The position numbers and the translations under genes are program-made. Of a DNA stretch of 64,000 nucleotides, positions 8,276 to 14,947 are shown piece after piece. Below the pieces are notes generated by a model. It was not told the origin of the DNA. It searched no databases and saw only the letters and a program-made list of their open reading frames with translations. The DNA lies in assembly GCF_029309905.1 (NCBI RefSeq), contig NZ_JARBJP010000001.1, forward strand, positions 372,001 through 436,000. The letters run 5' to 3'. Numbering within the stretch: position 1 is the first letter of the stretch; each line of letters starts with the position of its first letter. The stretch is from Brytella acorum (GTDB taxonomy: Bacteria > Pseudomonadota > Alphaproteobacteria > Acetobacterales > Acetobacteraceae).

Positions 8276-9183
8276 CGGTTTTTTTCGCCGGGTTTGATGG
8301 CGGCGGCACGGGAACGCGCCTGCGGATCACCACGTCCGATGGTACGGTTGTCGGCAGCGGCAGGGGCGGGAGCGCCAATATCGCCACCGATCCTCTCATG
8401 GCATGGCACTCGCTGTCCGATGCCTTCGCCTGCGCGTCTTCCCAGATTCCGCCCATGGCGCGGATCTGGTGCGCGGCTGGTCTTGCGGGAACCGAATCAT
8501 TTGGTGCGCGCGAGGCGTTTCTGGCCATGCGGCCTGCCGGGATGCCGAAGCTCGAACTGGTCAGCGACGCTCATACAAGCTGTCTCGGTGCTCATGGCGG
8601 AGAGGCGGGCGCGATTATGGCGCCCGGCACCGGCTCGGTCGGGTTCGCGCTTTGCGATGATGGCCAGGGTGGGATGTTGCCAAGGCGCGTGGGCGGATGG
8701 GGGTTTCCCCAGGGCGATGAAGGAAGCGGCGCCTGGATCGGACGTTGCGCGGTTGCCGCCATGCTCCAGGCCCATGATGGCCGCATCGAACCTGACGCGC
8801 TGACGGAATCCGTGTGGACGCGGCTGGTTTCCGAGGGGGCCGAGCCTCTGTCCTGGGCGATTGGCCAGCGGGCTTCCGCCTTCGCGACCCTGGCGCCACT
8901 CGTAATCGAGACAAGGCAGGACAGTCCTCACGCACGGGCTATCCTGCGCGACGCCGGCGCACAGATCGACGCTCATATCGCAGCCCTGCTGCGTCCGCCC
9001 GGTTTCGACGCGCTTGGGCTATGCATGCTGGGTGGGTTGGGCAGTATTCTCGCGGACATGCTTTCCCCCCGCTGGAAAAGCCGGTTGCGGGCGCCGCGCG
9101 GGGATGCCGTTGATGGCGCATTGCAACTTGCCCGTCGATATCGTACGATTTCCATCGAACAATCAGGTGGAGAGTTATCGTGA
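8272..9183 (+). CDS. BadF/BadG-type ATPase, probable N-acetylglucosamine kinase
   Basis: A 303-residue protein of the ASKHA kinase fold. Visible motifs are the phosphate-1 loop FDGGGTGTRLRI at residues 6-17, the phosphate-2 segment APGTGSVGFAL, the family signature GGWGFPQGDEGSGAWIG, and the late glycine motif LCMLGGLGS. BadF/BadG relatives of this size usually phosphorylate glucosamine or N-acetylglucosamine, which would recycle cell-wall sugar; the substrate is inferred from family only. The ATG at 8272 overlaps the metW stop by four bases (ATGA) and the gene ends in a GTGA overlap with the nitroreductase. It therefore appears to be the third cistron of the metXW operon, an unexpected partnership. 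Confidence 0.82.
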   Translation: MTVFFAGFDGGGTGTRLRITTSDGTVVGSGRGGSANIATDPLMAWHSLSDAFACASSQIPPMARIWCAAGLAGTESFGAREAFLAMRPAGMPKLELVSDAHTSCLGAHGGEAGAIMAPGTGSVGFALCDDGQGGMLPRRVGGWGFPQGDEGSGAWIGRCAVAAMLQAHDGRIEPDALTESVWTRLVSEGAEPLSWAIGQRASAFATLAPLVIETRQDSPHARAILRDAGAQIDAHIAALLRPPGFDALGLCMLGGLGSILADMLSPRWKSRLRAPRGDAVDGALQLARRYRTISIEQSGGELS

Positions 9184-9788
9184 CCGAAATCATGAAAGCG
9201 ATCATGGAGCGGCGGGCCGTCAAGCGCTTCGATCCCGCGCACCGGATCGCGGATGCGGATCTCCGGGCCATTCTTGACGCCGGCATGCATGCGCCGACGG
9301 CGTTCAACATCCAGCATTGGCGGTTCTGCGTCGTGCGCGATCCGGCGCAGAGGGCGCGGATCGCCGAAGTGGCCTGGAACCAGCCGCAAATCACCGAATG
9401 TTCGGCGCTCATCGTGCTCTGTGCCGATTTCAAGGCCTGGAAAGGGGGCGCCGCACGCTATTGGGCGGGCACACCGCAGGCGATGTACGACAAATACGCC
9501 GCGATGATTCCCGGTTTCTATGAAGGTCATGAGCATCTCCAGCGTGACGAAGGCGTTCGTTCCTGCGGCATGGCGGCCTATGCGATCATGCTGGCGGCGG
9601 CGGCTCATGGATTGCAGAGCTGTCCGATGGACGGCTTCGATTTCGCTCAGGTTGGCAAGGTGATCAATCTTCCCGAGCATCATGAAGTCGTCATGTTCGT
9701 GGCGATCGGGAAGGGAGCCGCGTCGCCGCCGCCGCGTGGACCTCGCCTCGCCTTTGAGGACGTCGTAGTGGAAAACAGCTTCCACTGA
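9180..9788 (+). CDS. Nitroreductase-family flavoprotein
   Basis: A 202-residue FMN-dependent oxidoreductase-fold protein. It begins MTEIMKAIMERRAVKRFDP, the usual FMN-binding arginine-rich start, followed by the FMN and dimer segment APTAFNIQHWRFCVV and a mid-protein CGMAAYAIMLAAAAHGLQSCPMDGF. Members reduce nitroaromatics, quinones or enones with NAD(P)H; the natural substrate is not predictable here. The start is GTG at 9180, overlapping the kinase stop (GTGA) and preceded by GGAGAG at a suitable distance. It is the last gene of the metX-metW-kinase run; a perfect hairpin follows at 9809-9827. Confidence 0.85.
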   Translation: MTEIMKAIMERRAVKRFDPAHRIADADLRAILDAGMHAPTAFNIQHWRFCVVRDPAQRARIAEVAWNQPQITECSALIVLCADFKAWKGGAARYWAGTPQAMYDKYAAMIPGFYEGHEHLQRDEGVRSCGMAAYAIMLAAAAHGLQSCPMDGFDFAQVGKVINLPEHHEVVMFVAIGKGAASPPPRGPRLAFEDVVVENSFH

Positions 9789-9808
9789 TGGTCCGTGATC
9801 TCGAGCAC

Positions 9809-9827
9809 AGCGGACGTTACGTCCGCT
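9809..9827 (+). terminator. Hairpin after the nitroreductase gene
   Basis: AGCGGACG (9809-9816), loop TTA, CGTCCGCT (9820-9827): a perfect 8-bp stem 21 bases past the stop codon. No strong T-run follows (TTCG...), so it may act as an RNA 3' end or need Rho. Confidence 0.5.
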
Positions 9828-9883
9828 TCGTGAGAGAGTTCGTGCGAAATGACGTCCGTCGCGTGATGAGGGTATCAAATCCC

Positions 9884-9912
9884 TTGCGGACGGGGCCAGC
9901 GGGCCTTATAGC
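9884..9912 (+). promoter_or_regulatory. Candidate sigma-70 promoter for the helicase gene
   Basis: TTGCGG at 9884-9889 and TATAGC at 9907-9912 are spaced by exactly 17 bases. It would start a transcript with a leader of about 240 bases before the helicase ATG. Confidence 0.4.
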
Positions 9913-10135
9913 GGACTAAAATGACCCGAAAAAGGGCGGCGGCTGTTGGAAAAAGTCGCACACTCATTCCGCCAGCGTCACGCCTTTGGGCTGCGCGCTC
10001 AGCGCTTTTGCGCAGGGAATGACGCCGGGTTCGCCGATGTTTCGGCATCAGCGACCGTTCGCGGTCGAACCATGACGGTTCTTCCGGATCGGACCCTTCC
10101 GGGGGTGCTACCGGCCGCCTTATTCTTCATGTTTC
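9913..10135 (+). promoter_or_regulatory. Long hairpin-rich leader of the DEAD-box helicase gene
   Basis: This non-coding stretch contains consecutive perfect hairpins: GCCGA-TGTT-TCGGC at 10033-10046, CGACCG-TTCG-CGGTCG at 10052-10067 (a UUCG tetraloop) and GAACC-ATGAC-GGTTC at 10067-10081. A looser CTGCGC/GCGCAG stem lies near 9990-10015. Long structured leaders are known for cold-shock RNA helicase genes elsewhere. I do not recognise a known riboregulator here. Confidence 0.45.
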
Positions 10136-10158
10136 CGCCCCTAAGGAGGCGCTTTTTT
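10136..10158 (+). promoter_or_regulatory. Possible attenuator hairpin that encloses the helicase Shine-Dalgarno site
   Basis: CGCCCC (10136-10141), loop TAA, then GG-A-GGCG (10145-10151) form a six-pair all-GC stem with one bulged A. TTTTTT follows at 10153-10158. The AAGGAGG ribosome site (10143-10149) is inside this element, and the start codon follows at 10163. The element has the shape of an intrinsic terminator and also masks the ribosome site. Confidence 0.4.
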
Positions 10159-10162
10159 CAAT

Positions 10163-11476
10163 ATGACAAGTTTCGCCGAACTGAAGCTCGCAGAGCCGAT
10201 CCAGCGCGCTTTGGCCGAAGAGGGCTACGTCAATCCGACGCCGATCCAGGCGGGCGCGATTCCTCATCTGCTGGATGGTCGTGACCTCCTTGGCCTCGCC
10301 CAGACGGGCACGGGAAAGACGGCGGCGTTCGCCCTGCCGATCCTGAACCATCTCCTGGCCAATCCGCGCCGGACTCCCGCGAAGGGCGCGCGCGCGCTCG
10401 TCCTCGCCCCGACCCGCGAGCTTGCCTCCCAGATCGACGAGAGCTTCAAGGCGTATGGTCGTCACATGAAGATCCGCCACGCGGTGATTTTCGGCGGCGT
10501 CGGGCAGGGACGTCAGGTGGATGCGATGCGCAATGGCGTGGATGTTCTGACCGCCGCGCCGGGCCGTCTGCTTGACCTGATCGGGCAGGGTCACGTCGAT
10601 CTTTCCCAACTGGAAATCCTCGTTCTCGACGAGGCGGATCGCATGCTCGACATGGGCTTCGTGCGCGACATCCGCAAAATCGTGGCGCTCCTGCCGCCCA
10701 AGCGTCAGACCGTCCTGCTGTCGGCGACGATGCCGGCCACCATCGAGGAACTGGCCCATTCCCTCCTTCGCGATCCGGCGAAAGTGGAAGTGACCCCGCC
10801 CTCCTCGACAGTCGATCGTATTCGCCAGGCGGTGATGTTCGTGGATTCGGAGAACAAGAAAGCCGCCACGCTCATGCTGGTGGACAATCCCAAGGTCGTC
10901 CGCGCGGTCGTCTTCACGCTGATGAAGCACGAGGCCAACAAGGTCGCGGAGCATCTCAACAAGAACGGCATCACCGCGGAGGCCATTCACGGGAACAAGT
11001 CCCAGGGCGCCCGTGAGCGCGCGATGAGCGGCTTTCGCAGCGGGGCCGTGAAGGTGCTGGTCGCGACCGACATCGCGGCGCGCGGGATCGACGTGGACGA
11101 CGTGTCGCACGTCTTCAACTACGACCTTCCGAATGTTGCGGAATCCTATGTGCATCGCATCGGCCGGACGGCGCGTGCCGGTCGTGAAGGCTGGGCGGTT
11201 TCCCTGTGTGACGCCGAGCAGCGTGCATGGTTGCGCGATATCGAAAAGCTGATCGGCAAGCCGATCGCCGTCGTGACGGATCATCCCTATCATTCGGATG
11301 CCGCGCAGAATTCGACGATGCGTCCGCCCGTTCTCGGCGGCGGTGGTCGTGGTCGCGGCGGCCCGCCGGGTGGCGGGCAGCGCAAGGGCGGCGGTGGCGG
11401 TCGGCCCCGTGGCGGCGCGGGAGGCGGTAACGGCGGTGGCCAGCGTCGTCAGGGCGCATCTCGCAGGGTCGCCTGA
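10163..11476 (+). CDS. DEAD-box ATP-dependent RNA helicase (RhlE-like)
   Basis: A 437-residue superfamily 2 RNA helicase. In order: Q motif (FAELKLAEPIQRAL...NPTPIQ), motif I AQTGTGKT, Ia PTRELASQ, Ib TAAPGRLLD, II VLDEADRML, III SAT, V ATDIAARGID and VI HRIGRTARAG. After residue about 385 comes a tail of GGGGRGRGG-type repeats rich in glycine and arginine, typical for RNA affinity. It remodels RNA in ribosome assembly, mRNA turnover or cold adaptation. Motif Ib usually reads TPGRL; here it is TAAPGRL. The AAGGAGG ribosome site is 13 bases before the ATG and lies in a hairpin with a T-tract. The RhlE label is by overall resemblance; other DEAD-box subfamilies are possible. Confidence 0.92.
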   Translation: MTSFAELKLAEPIQRALAEEGYVNPTPIQAGAIPHLLDGRDLLGLAQTGTGKTAAFALPILNHLLANPRRTPAKGARALVLAPTRELASQIDESFKAYGRHMKIRHAVIFGGVGQGRQVDAMRNGVDVLTAAPGRLLDLIGQGHVDLSQLEILVLDEADRMLDMGFVRDIRKIVALLPPKRQTVLLSATMPATIEELAHSLLRDPAKVEVTPPSSTVDRIRQAVMFVDSENKKAATLMLVDNPKVVRAVVFTLMKHEANKVAEHLNKNGITAEAIHGNKSQGARERAMSGFRSGAVKVLVATDIAARGIDVDDVSHVFNYDLPNVAESYVHRIGRTARAGREGWAVSLCDAEQRAWLRDIEKLIGKPIAVVTDHPYHSDAAQNSTMRPPVLGGGGRGRGGPPGGGQRKGGGGGRPRGGAGGGNGGGQRRQGASRRVA

Positions 11477-11484
11477 CCGCTCAC

Positions 11485-12492
11485 ATGGCGACGGCGGTTG
11501 GCCATCAGGCACGCCGGATGCTTCCGGCTCTGACTCTGATCGCAGGGTCGGTGGCCCCGGCTTCGGCCCGCGTGCTGGTGCCGACCGTCTTCGAGGCCGG
11601 TCATTTCTACGCCGTGCCTGAAAGCCCCAACGGGACCACGCTGCGCCTCATGGTGGATACCGGCGGGGCCGGGGGCAGCGGACTGCTTGTCCTGAGCGCG
11701 GAGGCGGCGCGACGGTTCGGGGTGCGGTCCGAAACATGCCATGCTTTCGGCGAACCGATGGACGTCGCGCGGTCGATCGCCTTCAGGCCGACCCGGGCCT
11801 TGCCGCTCGCCGGACCGTTTGCGCCGTGTCATGCCGTGGCCATCATCAATCCGCGCTTCTCCGGAGACGGCACGTTGGGCGCGGGCTATCTTCCCGGTTT
11901 CATCTGGACGTTCGATTATCCGCGCCATGCCCTGTGGGTGGAGGACGCGGGATGGGTTCATCCAGCGGACGCGATGGCCATACCGTTGCATTTTCCCCAT
12001 CGCGCGGATGGCGAGAAAGGCTCCGGCCTGCCGCGCATGACCGTGAGCGTGGACGGGCAACCCCTCGATTTTCTTTTTGACACGGGTGCATCGGCTTTCC
12101 CCACCGAGGCGGGCGAGGCGGCATCCCGCACGCCGACGGTGCGTGGCTTGGGCGTGACGTCCTATATCGTGACATCGGTTTTCGAGACCTGGCACCGCAG
12201 ACATCCGGACTGGCGTGTCGTTCGCAATGGCGACAGTTTCGGGAAGGGTGAGCGTCTGATCGAAGTGCCGCGCGTCGTCCTCTCCCCGGTGCCGGGCGGC
12301 CACGTCGGGCAGGAGGCGCCGGTGGCCGATCATGTCTGGTTCACCGAGAGACCGGACGCCAATTTCGACGCATCCGGACTCTCGCAATATATGGACGGGC
12401 TTGTCTCCGGATCGCTGGGCGCGAACGTCTATGGAACATTCGTCGTCACCGTGGATTATCCCAAAGAGACGCTATGGCTGAGCCGGCGTTGA
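11485..12492 (+). CDS. Exported aspartyl-protease-like protein with two DTG motifs
   Basis: A 335-residue protein with a signal peptide (MLPALTLIAGSVAPASA after a short basic start). Two aspartic-protease-like active-site motifs are visible: LMVDTGGAGGSG with D58 and FLFDTGASAF with D199. Each follows a hydrophobic strand, as in retropepsin-like domains. The 141-residue spacing could allow a single-chain two-lobed enzyme. It would act in the periplasm; the substrate is unknown. An alternative start at 11518 (MLPALT) would give a more conventional signal peptide. It follows the helicase gene closely and precedes an AIM24 gene on the same strand. Confidence 0.7.
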   Translation: MATAVGHQARRMLPALTLIAGSVAPASARVLVPTVFEAGHFYAVPESPNGTTLRLMVDTGGAGGSGLLVLSAEAARRFGVRSETCHAFGEPMDVARSIAFRPTRALPLAGPFAPCHAVAIINPRFSGDGTLGAGYLPGFIWTFDYPRHALWVEDAGWVHPADAMAIPLHFPHRADGEKGSGLPRMTVSVDGQPLDFLFDTGASAFPTEAGEAASRTPTVRGLGVTSYIVTSVFETWHRRHPDWRVVRNGDSFGKGERLIEVPRVVLSPVPGGHVGQEAPVADHVWFTERPDANFDASGLSQYMDGLVSGSLGANVYGTFVVTVDYPKETLWLSRR

Positions 12493-12555
12493 AGAGAGCG
12501 CTGGCGCGCTTCATATCGATCTGACATTGTAACGCTTCCCAATCGGAGGCGTCTC

Positions 12556-13308
12556 ATGAAATCGTCCATCGAAGGAAGCGTGCTTCCCGTACTGCGCGTC
12601 TCGCTGGAAACGGGCGAACGCCTCGTGGCCGAGACGGGCGAACTGTCATGGAAAAGTCCGCATGTTACCATGCGGACGACAACATCCGGCGCGGGAAACA
12701 GCGGTTTCCTCGGTGCGATTTCGCGCTCCCTGGCAGGGGGCGGCCTGTTCATGACCGAATACGTCGCTGAGGGCGCGCCCGGCATGATCGCTTTCGCGGC
12801 CAAGATTCCAGGCCATATTCTCGAGCATGATATCGACGGAACGCGTGCCTATATGGTCCATCGCCATGGCTTCATCGCCGGAACGGAGGGGGTGCGGCTC
12901 GATCTGGGCTTTCAGCGCAGGCTCGGGGCCGGATTCTTTGGCGGCGATGGATTTCGCCTCCAGCGTATCTCGGGCTATGGGCGTTTCTGGACCGAGCTTG
13001 GCGGTGAAGTCGTGACCTATGATCTCGCGCCGGGCGAGCAGATCGACGTGCATCCGGGGCATGTCGGCATGTTCGATGAGAGCGTGCAGTTCGACATCTC
13101 CCTCGTGCCGGGCATCCGCAACAAGATTTTCGGTGGCGATGGTTTCTTCATGGCCCGGCTGACCGGGCCGGGTCGGATCTGGCTTCAGACGCTGACGATC
13201 GCCAACCTCGCCAGTGTTCTCGCGCCCCATCTCGGAGCCTCCGAGACCGAAGGCATGGCGGCGGGAACCGTCATCGGTTCCCTTCTGCGGGGTGCTCTGA
13301 AAGGCTGA
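12556..13308 (+). CDS. AIM24/TIGR00266-family protein
   Basis: A 250-residue protein of the AIM24 family, a beta-rich fold of unknown biochemical role. Signatures include GELSWKSPHVTMRTTTSG early, GGGLFMTEYVAEG in the centre and two related blocks, LGAGFFGGDGFRLQRISGYGRFW and IRNKIFGGDGFFMARLTGPGRIWLQT, showing the internal repeat of the fold. The C-terminus is glycine-rich and hydrophobic. GGAGG lies six bases before the ATG. No signal peptide is seen. It is probably cotranscribed with, or follows, the DTG protein. Confidence 0.85.
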   Translation: MKSSIEGSVLPVLRVSLETGERLVAETGELSWKSPHVTMRTTTSGAGNSGFLGAISRSLAGGGLFMTEYVAEGAPGMIAFAAKIPGHILEHDIDGTRAYMVHRHGFIAGTEGVRLDLGFQRRLGAGFFGGDGFRLQRISGYGRFWTELGGEVVTYDLAPGEQIDVHPGHVGMFDESVQFDISLVPGIRNKIFGGDGFFMARLTGPGRIWLQTLTIANLASVLAPHLGASETEGMAAGTVIGSLLRGALKG

Positions 13309-13311
13309 TGG

Positions 13312-13335
13312 CGGCCGGTTCTCAGGGCCGGTTTT
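13312..13335 (+). terminator. Probable terminator after the AIM24 gene
   Basis: CGGCC (13312-13316) pairs with GGCCG (13326-13330) and is followed by GTTTTC, directly behind the stop codon and between convergent genes. Confidence 0.4.
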
Positions 13336-13348
13336 CAGTTGCCGGGCT

Positions 13349-14947
13349 TCAGGGAGAGACCCGGCGCAGGTCGAGGTCCTGCACGTCGAAGCTGAAGTCG
13401 GATTCGACGAGGTGCATCGTGATGTTCGTGATCCTGCCGCTCATGTCCCGATGAAACTGGACATAGGAGGCGTCCGCCTCGTCGCCGTCCCAATGGGCGA
13501 CGAACAGGTCGTGCGGCAGGGGCTTCATGATCCCGGTTATGCCGCCGACATCGGTGAAGGTCAGACGCAGCCCTTCCGGCGTTGACTGGATGTCCGCGCC
13601 GCCGAGCCATGCGTCATGATACGTCCCGGCATATTCCGAGGCCTCGGCGGGCTTCAGCGTAATATATGGCCGCGCCCTGGAGCCGGGGCCTGTCGTTTCC
13701 GCGCGCGTCGAGACGGCCCTGGCGCTGTCCTGGGCGTCCTTCACGTAATAGGCCAGCCAGTCGGTTTCGTCATGACCCGTCGCCGCCGCGCTGAGAGCCT
13801 GCATGATCGCGTAGGTGGCGTGGAAGTCGTCCTGATTGGTCAGGACGACGATTCCCGTATGGGATTCCGGCAGGAACGAAACGTAGCTCACCGAATTCTG
13901 GATCGTTCCCGTGTGCCAGACCCGTTTCTGGCCATAGAAATCCTCCATGAACCAGCCATAGCCGTAGGCCCGGAAATGGGTGTGTGAAAGCGGCGCGGAA
14001 CCCGGCAGCGGCAACAGGGCGTGAGGTGACCACATCTCGTCGATCTGGTCACCGGCCAGAACCTGCGTGCCGTTGGGCGCCTTGCCGTGATTGAGCAGCA
14101 GCCTGGCCCATGTGCTCATGCCGTCGAGGCTGCATTCGATGCTGCCAGCCGGTGCGGCGGCGGCGACGGGCCCCCAGGGTCTTGCGACGGCCCGATCTCC
14201 TTCCACGCCATGTCCGCTGGCGCGGTCCTCGCCGGGTTTCGGCGCCAGGGGCGCGGGCGTGCAGGCTTTCATGCCCGCGGGCGTCATGATGCGGCTCTGG
14301 ATGAAGTCTTCCCAGGACTGGTGGGAGACATCCTCCACGAGTTTGCCAGCCGTCACATAAAGCAGGTTGTTATAGGCGTAATGCAGGCGGAACGGCGCCG
14401 TGAACGGCATATAGCGCAGGCGGCTGACGATCTCGGTGCGTGTGAAGTTCGAGGGCCAGAAGAGCATGAGATCGCCCGCGCCCTCACCCATGCCGCTGTG
14501 ATGGGTCAGGAGATCGGAGACAAGGAACTGGCGTGTCAGCTCGGGGCTGGCAAGCTGGAATTCCGGCATGTGGGTCCAGAGCGGATCGCTCCAGTCGAGC
14601 TTCTTTTCGTGGGCCAGGATGCTCAGCGCAGCGGTGGTGAACGCCTTGGTGTTCGAACCGATTGCGAAACGGGTCATCGTGTCGATCCGGGCAGCCTCGC
14701 CTGCCTTGCGAACGCCGTAGCCTTTCGCGAAAACCACTTTCCCGTCCCGGATGACGGCGATGGCGATGCCGGGCACATGGAAGGCGGCCTGGGTCCGGGC
14801 CACGAGACTGTCGATCTCCTGCGTGCCGTAATTCGGAAAAACCCGCGTTTCAGCCGCATGCGCCGCGATGGCGAGAAACGGCAGGCTTGCCGCCAGAACT
14901 GTCCGGAGCGCGCGGCGCGGAAGGGTGGAAAGGGTTGGAGCGCTCAT
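13349..14947 (-). CDS. Exported serine hydrolase, class C beta-lactamase/CubicO family
   Basis: A 532-residue protein with a signal peptide (hydrophobic AVLAASLPFLAIAAHAAE). The beta-lactamase fold carries the S-x-x-K nucleophile as GSNTKAFTTAALS, the Y-x-N element in LHYAYNNLLYV and the third motif as HTG in VWHTGTIQNS. The last 100 or so residues form a beta-rich DUF3471-like lipocalin-type domain (EYAGTYHDAWLGGADI). Family members are D-amino-acid peptidases, esterases or penicillin-binding-protein relatives; this one would act in the periplasm on an unknown substrate. The start overlaps the stop of the upstream S9 peptidase by four bases (ATGA), so the two exported hydrolases are made together. 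Confidence 0.85.
   Translation of the reverse strand: MSAPTLSTLPRRALRTVLAASLPFLAIAAHAAETRVFPNYGTQEIDSLVARTQAAFHVPGIAIAVIRDGKVVFAKGYGVRKAGEAARIDTMTRFAIGSNTKAFTTAALSILAHEKKLDWSDPLWTHMPEFQLASPELTRQFLVSDLLTHHSGMGEGAGDLMLFWPSNFTRTEIVSRLRYMPFTAPFRLHYAYNNLLYVTAGKLVEDVSHQSWEDFIQSRIMTPAGMKACTPAPLAPKPGEDRASGHGVEGDRAVARPWGPVAAAAPAGSIECSLDGMSTWARLLLNHGKAPNGTQVLAGDQIDEMWSPHALLPLPGSAPLSHTHFRAYGYGWFMEDFYGQKRVWHTGTIQNSVSYVSFLPESHTGIVVLTNQDDFHATYAIMQALSAAATGHDETDWLAYYVKDAQDSARAVSTRAETTGPGSRARPYITLKPAEASEYAGTYHDAWLGGADIQSTPEGLRLTFTDVGGITGIMKPLPHDLFVAHWDGDEADASYVQFHRDMSGRITNITMHLVESDFSFDVQDLDLRRVSP

Noticed and set aside
11330-11476. GC-rich tandem repeat near the helicase 3' end
   Set aside because: It is the coding sequence of the glycine/arginine-rich tail, normal for these helicases.
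10127-11512. 461-codon open frame opposite the helicase gene
   Set aside because: It lies wholly against a gene with complete helicase motifs and its product has no domain-like pattern.
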